DNA of 18,483 nucleotides. Origin: CAZWKI01 sp964634645 (lineage in GTDB: Bacteria; Patescibacteriota; Patescibacteriia; UBA1558; S5-K13). The stretch's first letter is position 1, and each line of letters starts with the position of its first letter. Below are positions 13,759 to 18,483 of the stretch, piece after piece. The stretch spans positions 1 to 18,483 of the forward strand of contig CAZWKI010000020.1 in the NCBI GenBank assembly GCA_964634645.1, given 5' to 3'. The notes beneath the pieces are model-generated. The model did no database searches. It was not told the origin of the DNA and worked only from the letters and a program-made list of their open reading frames with translations. Made by a program: the position numbers and the translations under genes.

Positions 13759-13786
13759 AGTTTTAAAGTTATAAAGTTATAAAGTA
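13756..13786 (+). repeat. TAAAGTTATAAAGTT repeat-word leader
   Basis: The spacer before the flavoprotein gene is the word TAAAGTT(T/A) repeated about four times, starting in the tsaB stop codon and ending at the next ATG. The same word heads the 3' end of the window at 18422-18440. Confidence 0.7.
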
Positions 13787-15022
13787 ATGAAGTTAGACAA
13801 TAAACCAAAAATAGCAGTAATCGGTGGTGGGCCAGCAGGAATGATGGCTTGTATTTTTGCTAAACAAAATAAAGACAATGATGTATGTCTATTTGAAAAA
13901 AATGATTTATTGGGAAAGAAATTGTTAATAACAGGATCAGGAAGATGTAATATTACAAATGCTGAGTCTGATATACACAAGTTTATCAGTAATTTTGGGA
14001 AAAATGGAAAATTTTTATTTAGTGCTTTTAGTAGATTTTTCAATAATGATTTAATAGACTTTTTTGAGAGTCGAGGAATAGAGTTTGTTGTTGAGCGGGG
14101 AGGCAGAGTTTTTCCAAAATCAAATGACGCACAAGAAATTAATAATGTTTTAATAAATGAAATAAAAACAAGAAAAGTTAATACAAATTTAAAAAAAGAA
14201 TTAAAAGATATTAGATTAATTGATAAAAAATTTAAATTAATTTTCAAAAATGATGAATTTATTGCAGATAAAATTGTAATTTGTTGTGGAGGAGCATCAT
14301 ATCCAGGAACTGGTTCAACGGGAGAAATATTTAAGATTATAGAGAAATTAGGACACAAAATTATTGATTTAAGACCATCGATCGCTCCTTTTAAACTTAA
14401 AGAAAATTTTATAAAAAATTTAGAGGGGTTGTCCTTAAAAAATGTAGAAGCAACAATTTACAAAAACAACAAAAAATTTATTTCTCGCTTTGGTGAAATG
14501 CTTTTTACGGATAGTGGCGTATCAGGACCAATAATTTTTGAGATAAGCAAATATATTTGCAGAGAAAATCCACGGGACTTAAAATTATTAATTGATTTAA
14601 AACCAGCATTGTCAATAGAAAAGTTAAATGACCGAATAAGGCGAGAAATGAATGATAAAAACATTATTTTCAAAAATTTATTAAAATTATTACTGCCAAG
14701 CAAATTAGCAGATTTGTTTTTGAGATTACTTGAAATTGATGAGAATAAAAAAATAAAACATTTAAACAAAGAAGAAATTAACCGCTTGTGTAAATTGTTA
14801 AAGTATTTTGAATTAAATATAGCAAATTTTGGAAATTTTTATCATTCTATTGTTACTTCAGGTGGAGTTGATATAAAAAGTATTAATCCAAAGACAATGG
14901 AATCAAGAATTGTTCCAAACCTTTATTTCGCGGGAGAAGTTATTGATATTGACGCAGAAACAGGTGGATATAATCTTCAAGCGGCATTTTCTACTGGATT
15001 TATTGCTGGAAGTTCTGTTTAA
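13787..15022 (+). CDS. HI0933/BaiN-family FAD-dependent oxidoreductase
   Basis: A 411-residue flavoprotein of the HI0933 family. The FAD-binding Rossmann motif is at the start (IAVIGGGPAGMMACIFA, GGGPAG at residues 13-18), followed by the acidic strand end VCLFEKND and the family-specific GKKLLITGSGRCNITNA. Further marks are GGRVFPKSNDA, CCGGASYPGTGSTGEIF, LRPSIAPFKLKE, GEMLFTDSGVSGP and, near the end, TSGGV and NLYFAGEVIDIDAETGGYNLQAAFSTG. Length is normal. The reaction of most members is unknown; BaiN reduces bile-acid intermediates, and others are called NAD(P)/FAD oxidoreductases only. It is the last gene of the wHTH-tsaB operon and is followed by a perfect hairpin. Confidence 0.93.
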   Translation: MKLDNKPKIAVIGGGPAGMMACIFAKQNKDNDVCLFEKNDLLGKKLLITGSGRCNITNAESDIHKFISNFGKNGKFLFSAFSRFFNNDLIDFFESRGIEFVVERGGRVFPKSNDAQEINNVLINEIKTRKVNTNLKKELKDIRLIDKKFKLIFKNDEFIADKIVICCGGASYPGTGSTGEIFKIIEKLGHKIIDLRPSIAPFKLKENFIKNLEGLSLKNVEATIYKNNKKFISRFGEMLFTDSGVSGPIIFEISKYICRENPRDLKLLIDLKPALSIEKLNDRIRREMNDKNIIFKNLLKLLLPSKLADLFLRLLEIDENKKIKHLNKEEINRLCKLLKYFELNIANFGNFYHSIVTSGGVDIKSINPKTMESRIVPNLYFAGEVIDIDAETGGYNLQAAFSTGFIAGSSV

Positions 15023-15029
15023 TATTTCC

Positions 15030-15057
15030 AACCCAGGGTTGTTGACAACCCTGGGTT
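15030..15057 (+). terminator. Hairpin after the flavoprotein gene
   Basis: AACCCAGGGTTG 15030-15041 and CAACCCTGGGTT 15046-15057 form a perfect 12-bp stem around TTGA. Only three T residues follow, so it may be a weak terminator or an RNA-stabilising end. Confidence 0.6.
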
Positions 15058-15069
15058 TGGCGATTAAAA

Positions 15070-15093
15070 TAAAAAAGAGCGGTTTTTTACCGC
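15070..15093 (-). terminator. Terminator of the small repeat-protein operon
   Basis: On the minus strand GCGGT (15089-15093) pairs with ACCGC (15079-15083) around a five-A loop, followed by a T-rich run (complement of 15070-15078). It begins just beyond the stop of the 65-residue ORF. Confidence 0.8.
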
Positions 15094-15097
15094 CCCC

Positions 15098-15295
15098 TTA
15101 TTTTTGACCGTTGAATTGTTTAAGAAAGTCTTTGAAAATATCCTCATTTTTTAATTCAATTGACACAATATTGTCTTTGTCAAGTTTTCCTTCGGGAAAA
15201 TTTTCTTTGAATTGTTTTAAGAATTCGGATCTTTTTGTTTCTGGAATTGTTAAGTAAAATTTTGCACAACGACAGAACCTTTCAATAATTATCAT
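15098..15295 (-). CDS. Small unknown protein, single repeat unit
   Basis: A 65-residue protein with no recognised family. It is homologous to each half of the upstream 151-residue protein: KFYLTIPETKRSEFLKQFKENF, then a KLDKDNIVSIE stretch, then FKDFLKQFN correspond to F-x-L...F...F...F..FLK.FN there. The start at ATG 15293-15295 overlaps the stop of the upstream gene (ATGA), and GGAGA precedes it, so translation is both coupled and SD-led. The unit looks like a small alpha/beta domain of about 55 residues with one strand, a helix, a strand and a final helix. No signal or membrane segment. A terminator follows. Confidence 0.65.
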   Translation of the reverse strand: MIIIERFCRCAKFYLTIPETKRSEFLKQFKENFPEGKLDKDNIVSIELKNEDIFKDFLKQFNGQK

Positions 15296-15747
15296 TTTTT
15301 CTCCTTTGGTTGATGATTGAAATCCTTTAAAAAATTTTCAAAATCACCTTCTTTTTTTGCGGGAATTTCTGCGACATCTTTTATTGATAAAGCTTCAGAA
15401 GAGAAGTTTTTGGCAAATTCAGTTCGGAAGCTTTTGCTTGAGGGTGGCAAAATAGACAGACTAAAGCAGATAATGTGCTGTGGAGATTTTATTTTTACTG
15501 ATTTTTTTTGTTTTTTTAGTTCTTTGATAAATTCAATGAATTTATCTTTTTCATTCCATAACACTTTTACAATATAAAACTTTCTTCCAAAGATAAAGAT
15601 AAGTTCTGCCTTTGTAAATTTTTCCACAAGCTCTTTTTTAAGGATGTTTTTAGAGGATTCATCTTTTAATGTTGCGTGAAAATAAGCCAAATCTGTTTTT
15701 CCATTTGGTTTTATACTTACGTGTTGTACTTCAATGGTTTTTGCCAT
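15292..15747 (-). CDS. Unknown protein with two tandem repeat units
   Basis: A 151-residue soluble protein. I choose ATG 15745-15747 (MAKTIEVQ), with GGGAGG directly before it; a longer reading to 15780 would overlap the ribosome site and promoter -10 and is less likely. It contains two copies of one unit: about residues 20-78 (AYFHATLKDESSKNILKKEL to FIEFIKELKKQ) and 91-145 (IICFSLSILPPSSKSFRTEF to FENFLKDFNHQ). The single unit of the downstream 65-residue protein is a third copy. It is driven by a consensus promoter lying over the end of the pseudouridine synthase gene, and ends in TGA overlapping the next start. Function unknown; the strong expression signals suggest a needed product. Confidence 0.65.
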   Translation of the reverse strand: MAKTIEVQHVSIKPNGKTDLAYFHATLKDESSKNILKKELVEKFTKAELIFIFGRKFYIVKVLWNEKDKFIEFIKELKKQKKSVKIKSPQHIICFSLSILPPSSKSFRTEFAKNFSSEALSIKDVAEIPAKKEGDFENFLKDFNHQPKEKK

Positions 15748-15779
15748 TTTTCCTCCCTTATATTTATGGTAATTAATCA

Positions 15780-15808
15780 ATATTATTCATTTATTGATTT
15801 TTTGTCAA
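15780..15808 (-). promoter_or_regulatory. Consensus promoter for the repeat-protein operon
   Basis: On the minus strand TTGACA (15803-15808), a 17-nt spacer and TAATAT (15780-15785). The -35 and spacer lie within the last codons of the pseudouridine synthase gene. Hexamers and spacing equal those at 7932-7960. Confidence 0.8.
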
Positions 15809-16475
15809 TAAAAGTCCATTTTCCTGATTTCAAATCTCCAAGTTCTAAATTTCCTATTTTTATTCTTATTAAACTTATTACCTCACAATCAACTGCCTTC
15901 ATCATAAGGCGTATTTGTCTTTTTCTGCCTTCATAAATTGTAATATTTAGCAGTGCGCTATATTTATTTTGTTTTATAATTTTTATATTTGCTGGAAGAG
16001 TTTTTTGATCCTCAATTATTACACCATGCTCAAGAGTATAGATTTTGTCTCTAGTTATTTGTCCACGAATAAAAACTTCATATGTTTTTGCAAGTTTGTA
16101 TTTCGGGTGTGTTAGTTCGTTTGCAAAGTCACCATCATTTGTAAGAATCAAGAGTCCCTCTGAATCATAATCAAGTCGGCCAATATATTTTAGGCTATGA
16201 AGTTTCTCGGGTAATAATTCATAAATTGTTTTTCTTCCAAATTCATCGCTACGACTTACAATATAATTTTTTGGTTTGTTTAGTGCGATATATATTTTTG
16301 TACTTTTGTTTTTTAGAATTTTGCCATTGTATTTCACATAGTCAGAATCCGTTATTTGAGTTCCCAAATCTTTGCAAATTTTTCCGTTTACGACAATTTC
16401 TCCATTTTTTATAAGTTCTTCTACACTACGACGTGATCCCAAATTACATTGTGCCAAAAATTTATTTATTCTCAT
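15783..16475 (-). CDS. RsuA/RluB-family rRNA pseudouridine synthase
   Basis: The enzyme isomerises specific uridines of 16S (RsuA) or 23S (RluB/E/F) rRNA. The 230-residue product starts with an S4 RNA-binding domain (MRINKFLAQCNLGSRRSVEELI, then EIVVNGK), followed by the catalytic domain: YIALNKPKNYIVSRSDEFGR, then YIGRLDYDSEGLLILTNDG, where Asp102 is the catalytic aspartate, then HPKYKLAKTYEVFIRG and YEGRKRQIRLMMKAV. All core motifs are intact. The latter Arg-rich motif and length fit RluB-like or RsuA-like enzymes; the target cannot be told apart. No SD; an extended -10 (TG-A-TAGAAT) lies 28 nt upstream. The next transcription unit's promoter is embedded in its 3' end. Confidence 0.93.
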   Translation of the reverse strand: MRINKFLAQCNLGSRRSVEELIKNGEIVVNGKICKDLGTQITDSDYVKYNGKILKNKSTKIYIALNKPKNYIVSRSDEFGRKTIYELLPEKLHSLKYIGRLDYDSEGLLILTNDGDFANELTHPKYKLAKTYEVFIRGQITRDKIYTLEHGVIIEDQKTLPANIKIIKQNKYSALLNITIYEGRKRQIRLMMKAVDCEVISLIRIKIGNLELGDLKSGKWTFIDKKSINE

Positions 16476-16502
16476 GTTATTAATTTTAATTTTAATATTG
16501 TT

Positions 16503-16511
16503 ATTCTATCA
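16503..16511 (-). promoter_or_regulatory. Possible extended -10 for the pseudouridine synthase gene
   Basis: Minus-strand TGATAGAAT (TG, one base, TAGAAT) 28 nt before the ATG, with no good -35. It lies between the terminator of the preceding gene and this start. Confidence 0.35.
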
Positions 16512-16520
16512 CAAAAAGAC

Positions 16521-16554
16521 AAAAAAATAAGCCCTAGATATTACTCTAGGGCTT
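16521..16554 (-). terminator. Terminator overlapping the end of the glycoside hydrolase gene
   Basis: AAGCCCTAGA (16529-16538) and TCTAGGGCTT (16545-16554) form a 10-bp perfect stem; on the minus strand it is followed by a run of T (complement of 16521-16527). The hydrolase stop codon (16541-16543) is in the loop. Confidence 0.88.
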
Positions 16555-17689
16555 TTATAACTTTCAGCATTTTTTTTGCTGAAAAATTTTCGTTTATTGG
16601 TGATGGCCCAGCTTCCAACATAATACCATTGTCCGGATTGTCCGAATTATAGTAGGAGTTATGCCAGAAAATTATTGTTTTGAAATTTTTATCATTACAT
16701 GCACTTATTAATGCTTGCAGATAGTTTGACTGTGCCTTTTCGGATTCTTTTTTTTCGTACAAGGAATTTACATTCCAAGCCCAGTCTATATATGACTTGG
16801 TAAGAGGAAATTCTGTGCTGGGACAAGAGGTTTCCCCAATCACCACATCTTTTCCGGTTTTTTCTTTTATGTTCTGAAGAAAGCTAATGATTGGTTCGAC
16901 GGCAATTTCAAGGGAGTCTATACTTGGGATAGCCTCATCAGACAAACTTGGATACATTGTTATGCCCAAGAAGTCAAACAAGGAACAAAATTTTGGAGAA
17001 ACGAAATTGTATTCGCAACCCCTAAATGCTTGTTTGTTTCTACTCCAGCTACCACCGTTGAAATAGTAGCTTATAGATCCCTTGTATTTTTTCCTGGTTT
17101 TTTTTAGTATATTTTCCCAATAACCATCAAACTCAGTCGTACTGAGCCCAACCAACTCCTGCCCAAGGTTGAGCATGTCAACCTTGTTCTTTTTACAAAA
17201 CTTGGCGGTTTCTAGAAATTCTTTTTCCAAGTTCATAAAAAAGTCATCAGGGTTTGCGGGATAAACGTTCCCGCGCCACGTTTCGTGGTGGGTTGGGTGC
17301 CAAGTGCCACCAGTTACAATGGGAAGGATCTCAACGGCAAATTGGACCTTCAATCCACGCTTGTGAGCGTGGGCAATCAATTCAGCTTGTTCTTTGTCAG
17401 AGTAGTTCTTCCAACCAGGGTTTTCTTTAGGAAATTCATTATAAAAAGAACTTCCACCAACCCCATCAAGATATAGAACCCGATAAAGGGTTATCCACCT
17501 TACTCCGTAGGCAGATAAGGTATCTATTCTTGTTTTGATATCATCTCTGGCGCCATTATTGTAATATTGGCCCCAGTATTTCCGGTCCATGTTCATTCCG
17601 ACCGTGTTGCCTGTTATTTTTCTGTTACTAGAACAGGCAAATAAAGACAAAAAGACCAGTATTACAAAGACTAAATGTATTTTTTTCAT
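16541..17689 (-). CDS. Lipoprotein glycoside hydrolase-like protein (TIM-barrel, clan GH-A type)
   Basis: A 382-residue protein from ATG 17687-17689 (MKKIHLVF), with GGAGG just before it; a TTG four codons upstream is part of the ribosome site. It has a lipoprotein signal with lipobox LFAC (Cys19), so it should be anchored outside the membrane. The body reads as a (beta/alpha)8 glycosidase: GMNMDRKYWGQYYNNGARDDIKTRI read in parts, YGVRWITLYRV, AHAHKRGLKVQFAVEI, MLNLGQELVG with Glu178 as likely acid/base, FLGITMYPSLS, and VVIGETSCPS with Glu286 as likely nucleophile. The layout recalls GH113/GH53-type mannanases or galactanases, by memory only. GC is visibly higher than its neighbours (up to 47% per 60 bases), hinting at transfer. 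Promoter at 17721-17749. Confidence 0.78.
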   Translation of the reverse strand: MKKIHLVFVILVFLSLFACSSNRKITGNTVGMNMDRKYWGQYYNNGARDDIKTRIDTLSAYGVRWITLYRVLYLDGVGGSSFYNEFPKENPGWKNYSDKEQAELIAHAHKRGLKVQFAVEILPIVTGGTWHPTHHETWRGNVYPANPDDFFMNLEKEFLETAKFCKKNKVDMLNLGQELVGLSTTEFDGYWENILKKTRKKYKGSISYYFNGGSWSRNKQAFRGCEYNFVSPKFCSLFDFLGITMYPSLSDEAIPSIDSLEIAVEPIISFLQNIKEKTGKDVVIGETSCPSTEFPLTKSYIDWAWNVNSLYEKKESEKAQSNYLQALISACNDKNFKTIIFWHNSYYNSDNPDNGIMLEAGPSPINENFSAKKMLKVIKALE

Positions 17690-17720
17690 TATTTCCTCCA
17701 AATTTTTAGATTAATAGTTA

Positions 17721-17749
17721 ATATTATAACAAATATTTGATAATGTCAA
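17721..17749 (-). promoter_or_regulatory. Promoter of the glycoside hydrolase gene
   Basis: On the minus strand TTGACA (17744-17749), followed by TAATAT after 17 nt (17721-17726) or by a perfect TATAAT after 15 nt (17723-17728). The leader is about 30 nt and ends in GGAGG. Confidence 0.8.
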
Positions 17750-17835
17750 TAGCTGATAAGTTTTTCAACATTTTTATGTTTAACAAATTCTAATAATTGA
17801 AAATTAGTAAATATTAAATTGAAAATATAGTGAAC

Positions 17836-17844
17836 TTATCCACA
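17836..17844 (+). promoter_or_regulatory. DnaA-box match upstream of mraZ
   Basis: TTATCCACA, an exact match to the E. coli consensus DnaA box, 11 nt upstream of the mraZ -35. Only one copy is visible, so it is not an origin. Confidence 0.45.
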
Positions 17845-17854
17845 GAGTGCAGTA

Positions 17855-17883
17855 TTGAAAAATGGTCTTGGGTGGTATATAAT
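17855..17883 (+). promoter_or_regulatory. mraZ promoter
   Basis: TTGAAA 17855-17860, 17-nt spacer, perfect TATAAT 17878-17883. Transcription should start near 17890, giving a leader of about 100 nt. Confidence 0.85.
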
Positions 17884-17893
17884 ATAAGTATAG

Positions 17894-17918
17894 TGGTGAT
17901 AAGTGGAGAATATTGGGG
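17894..17918 (+). promoter_or_regulatory. MraZ operator: three TGGnG boxes at 10-bp spacing
   Basis: TGGTG 17894, TGGAG 17904 and TGGGG 17914 start exactly 10 bp apart, immediately after the probable transcription start. MraZ is known to repress its own operon by binding three or more short TGGGN-like repeats one helical turn apart, so this is the expected autoregulatory site. Confidence 0.75.
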
Positions 17919-17957
17919 ATAACTATTTTGACCTCAATATTTCTAAAACTTAATCTC

Positions 17958-17992
17958 CTAACCTTACTAATCTTACTAACCCTACTAATCTT
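17958..17992 (+). repeat. CTTACTAAT/C repeat-word leader of mraZ
   Basis: Three or four copies of a degenerate 10-nt word (CTAAC, CTTACTAAT, CTTACTAAC, CCTACTAAT) run up to the mraZ ATG. No SD is present. Confidence 0.7.
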
Positions 17993-18424
17993 ATGTTTAT
18001 AGGCGAATACAATCACACAGTAGATGAAAAAGGAAGATTGGCCTTACCTATTAAATTTAGGAAAGATTTTAAAAATGGAGCAGTTGTCACTCGTGGACTC
18101 GACAACTGTCTTTTTGTTTTTACAAAAAAATCTTGGCAAGAGTTAGCTGATAAATTATCGAAATTACCAATATCACAATCAAAGTCTCGTGCATTTGCTC
18201 GTCTCATGCTTGCTGGAGCAATGGATGTGCGTCTTGATTCTCAAGGAAGAATTATTTTGCCAGAATATTTAAGAGTTTATTCAAAGTTAAATAAAAAAGT
18301 AATTGTTGCAGGAGTATTCAACAGACTAGAAATTTGGGATGAGAATTTGTGGAACACATATAAAACAGATGTCGAAAATAAATCAATTGAAATAGCAAAT
18401 GAATTAGGAGGTCTAGGTATTTAA
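17993..18424 (+). CDS. mraZ: Transcriptional regulator MraZ
   Basis: MraZ is the ring-forming DNA-binding protein encoded first in the division and cell wall (dcw) cluster, which it controls. The 143-residue product is of normal length. It begins MFIGEYNHTVDEKGRLALP and carries two SpoVT/AbrB-type half-domains, each with the DxxGR-like motif: DEKGRLALP near residue 12 and DSQGRIILP near residue 83. Other conserved parts are LDNCLFVF, the central LPISQSKSRAFARLMLAGAMD and LEIWDENLW. It has its own promoter and a three-box operator upstream. The start ATG 17993 lacks an SD and follows a repeat-word leader. rsmH and ftsI-type genes would be expected just beyond the window. Confidence 0.97.
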   Translation: MFIGEYNHTVDEKGRLALPIKFRKDFKNGAVVTRGLDNCLFVFTKKSWQELADKLSKLPISQSKSRAFARLMLAGAMDVRLDSQGRIILPEYLRVYSKLNKKVIVAGVFNRLEIWDENLWNTYKTDVENKSIEIANELGGLGI

Positions 18425-18483
18425 GTTATAAAGTTCAAAGTACCAAGTTAAAAGTATTCTTTATAACATTATAACTTTCAACT
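18422..18483 (+). repeat. AAGTTATAAAGTT repeat-word spacer after mraZ
   Basis: The last bases are again low-complexity words of the same family as 13756-13786. GTTATAAAG at 18425-18433 is the exact reverse complement of 18459-18467, allowing a hairpin. It is probably the leader of the next dcw gene, cut by the window end. Confidence 0.6.

Noticed and set aside
15748..15780. Longer N-terminus of the 151-residue repeat protein
   Set aside because: It would start at the promoter -10 and include the SD sequence; the repeat unit and MAKTIE start fit the shorter form.
17690..17701. TTG start four codons upstream of the glycoside hydrolase ATG
   Set aside because: The TTG overlaps the GGAGG ribosome site of the ATG; the lipoprotein signal begins properly with MKK.
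17836..17844. Replication origin near mraZ
   Set aside because: Only a single DnaA-box match, with no dnaA/dnaN genes or box cluster.

Overview
The window reads as chromosomal DNA of a very AT-rich bacterium with small, streamlined genes, most likely a member of the Patescibacteria / Candidate Phyla Radiation (Parcubacteria-like). This rests on established knowledge of protein types common there: a secreted protein with a TQTRT cysteine module and a paired C-terminal repeat, a very short TsaB, a PP2C-like/TM/propeller protein, a winged-helix protein with a dead nucleotidyltransferase domain, and isolated rplJ-rplL. It also rests on the sparse use of Shine-Dalgarno sites. UGA behaves as a stop. 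The lineage is an inference; no 16S gene is present. A run of 10 N at 2271-2280 is an assembly gap that falls inside a gene.

Layout. 1-759 is the C-terminal end of secA. 865-1854 is an S66 LD-carboxypeptidase-like enzyme. 1857-2212 is a GC-richer gene-free stretch full of stems, best explained as an unidentified structured RNA. 2259-6779 is a co-directional run of small enzymes: nucleoside deoxyribosyltransferase-like, Ham1/ITPase, a transglutaminase-like protein, a cytidylyltransferase with a SEC-C tail, a GDP-mannose-hydrolase-like Nudix protein, an MFS transporter and a second Nudix protein. Several of these act on nucleotides, so pool cleaning or nucleotide-sugar handling is a plausible theme. 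6861-7496 is a membrane-anchored DUF333 protein, 7594-7875 (minus) a small unknown, and 8201-8971 a secreted protein. 9059-10361 is a self-contained rplJ-rplL unit with promoter, L10 leader, attenuator-like hairpin and terminator. 10370-12664 (minus) is a membrane PP2C-like protein, divergent from a wHTH-tsaB-flavoprotein operon (12785-15022). 15098-17689 (minus) holds two small repeat proteins, an RsuA/RluB pseudouridine synthase and a lipoprotein glycoside hydrolase. 17993-18424 is mraZ, the start of the division/cell-wall cluster, with a promoter, a three-unit MraZ operator and a DnaA-box match.

Two expression styles are visible. Eighteen of the 22 genes whose start lies in the window have no Shine-Dalgarno sequence; many instead follow low-complexity leaders made of short, degenerate repeated words that differ from gene to gene. 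Four minus-strand genes have strong GGAGG/GGAGA sites, and their three transcription units all have the same promoter architecture (TTGACA, 17 nt, TAATAT). Two of the four also end in TGA.

The observations most worth following are the structured RNA at 1857-2212, the repeat-word leaders, the promoter/SD class of minus-strand genes, the rplJ attenuator, the triplicated 55-residue unit in two unknown small proteins, and the cytidylyltransferase-SEC-C fusion.
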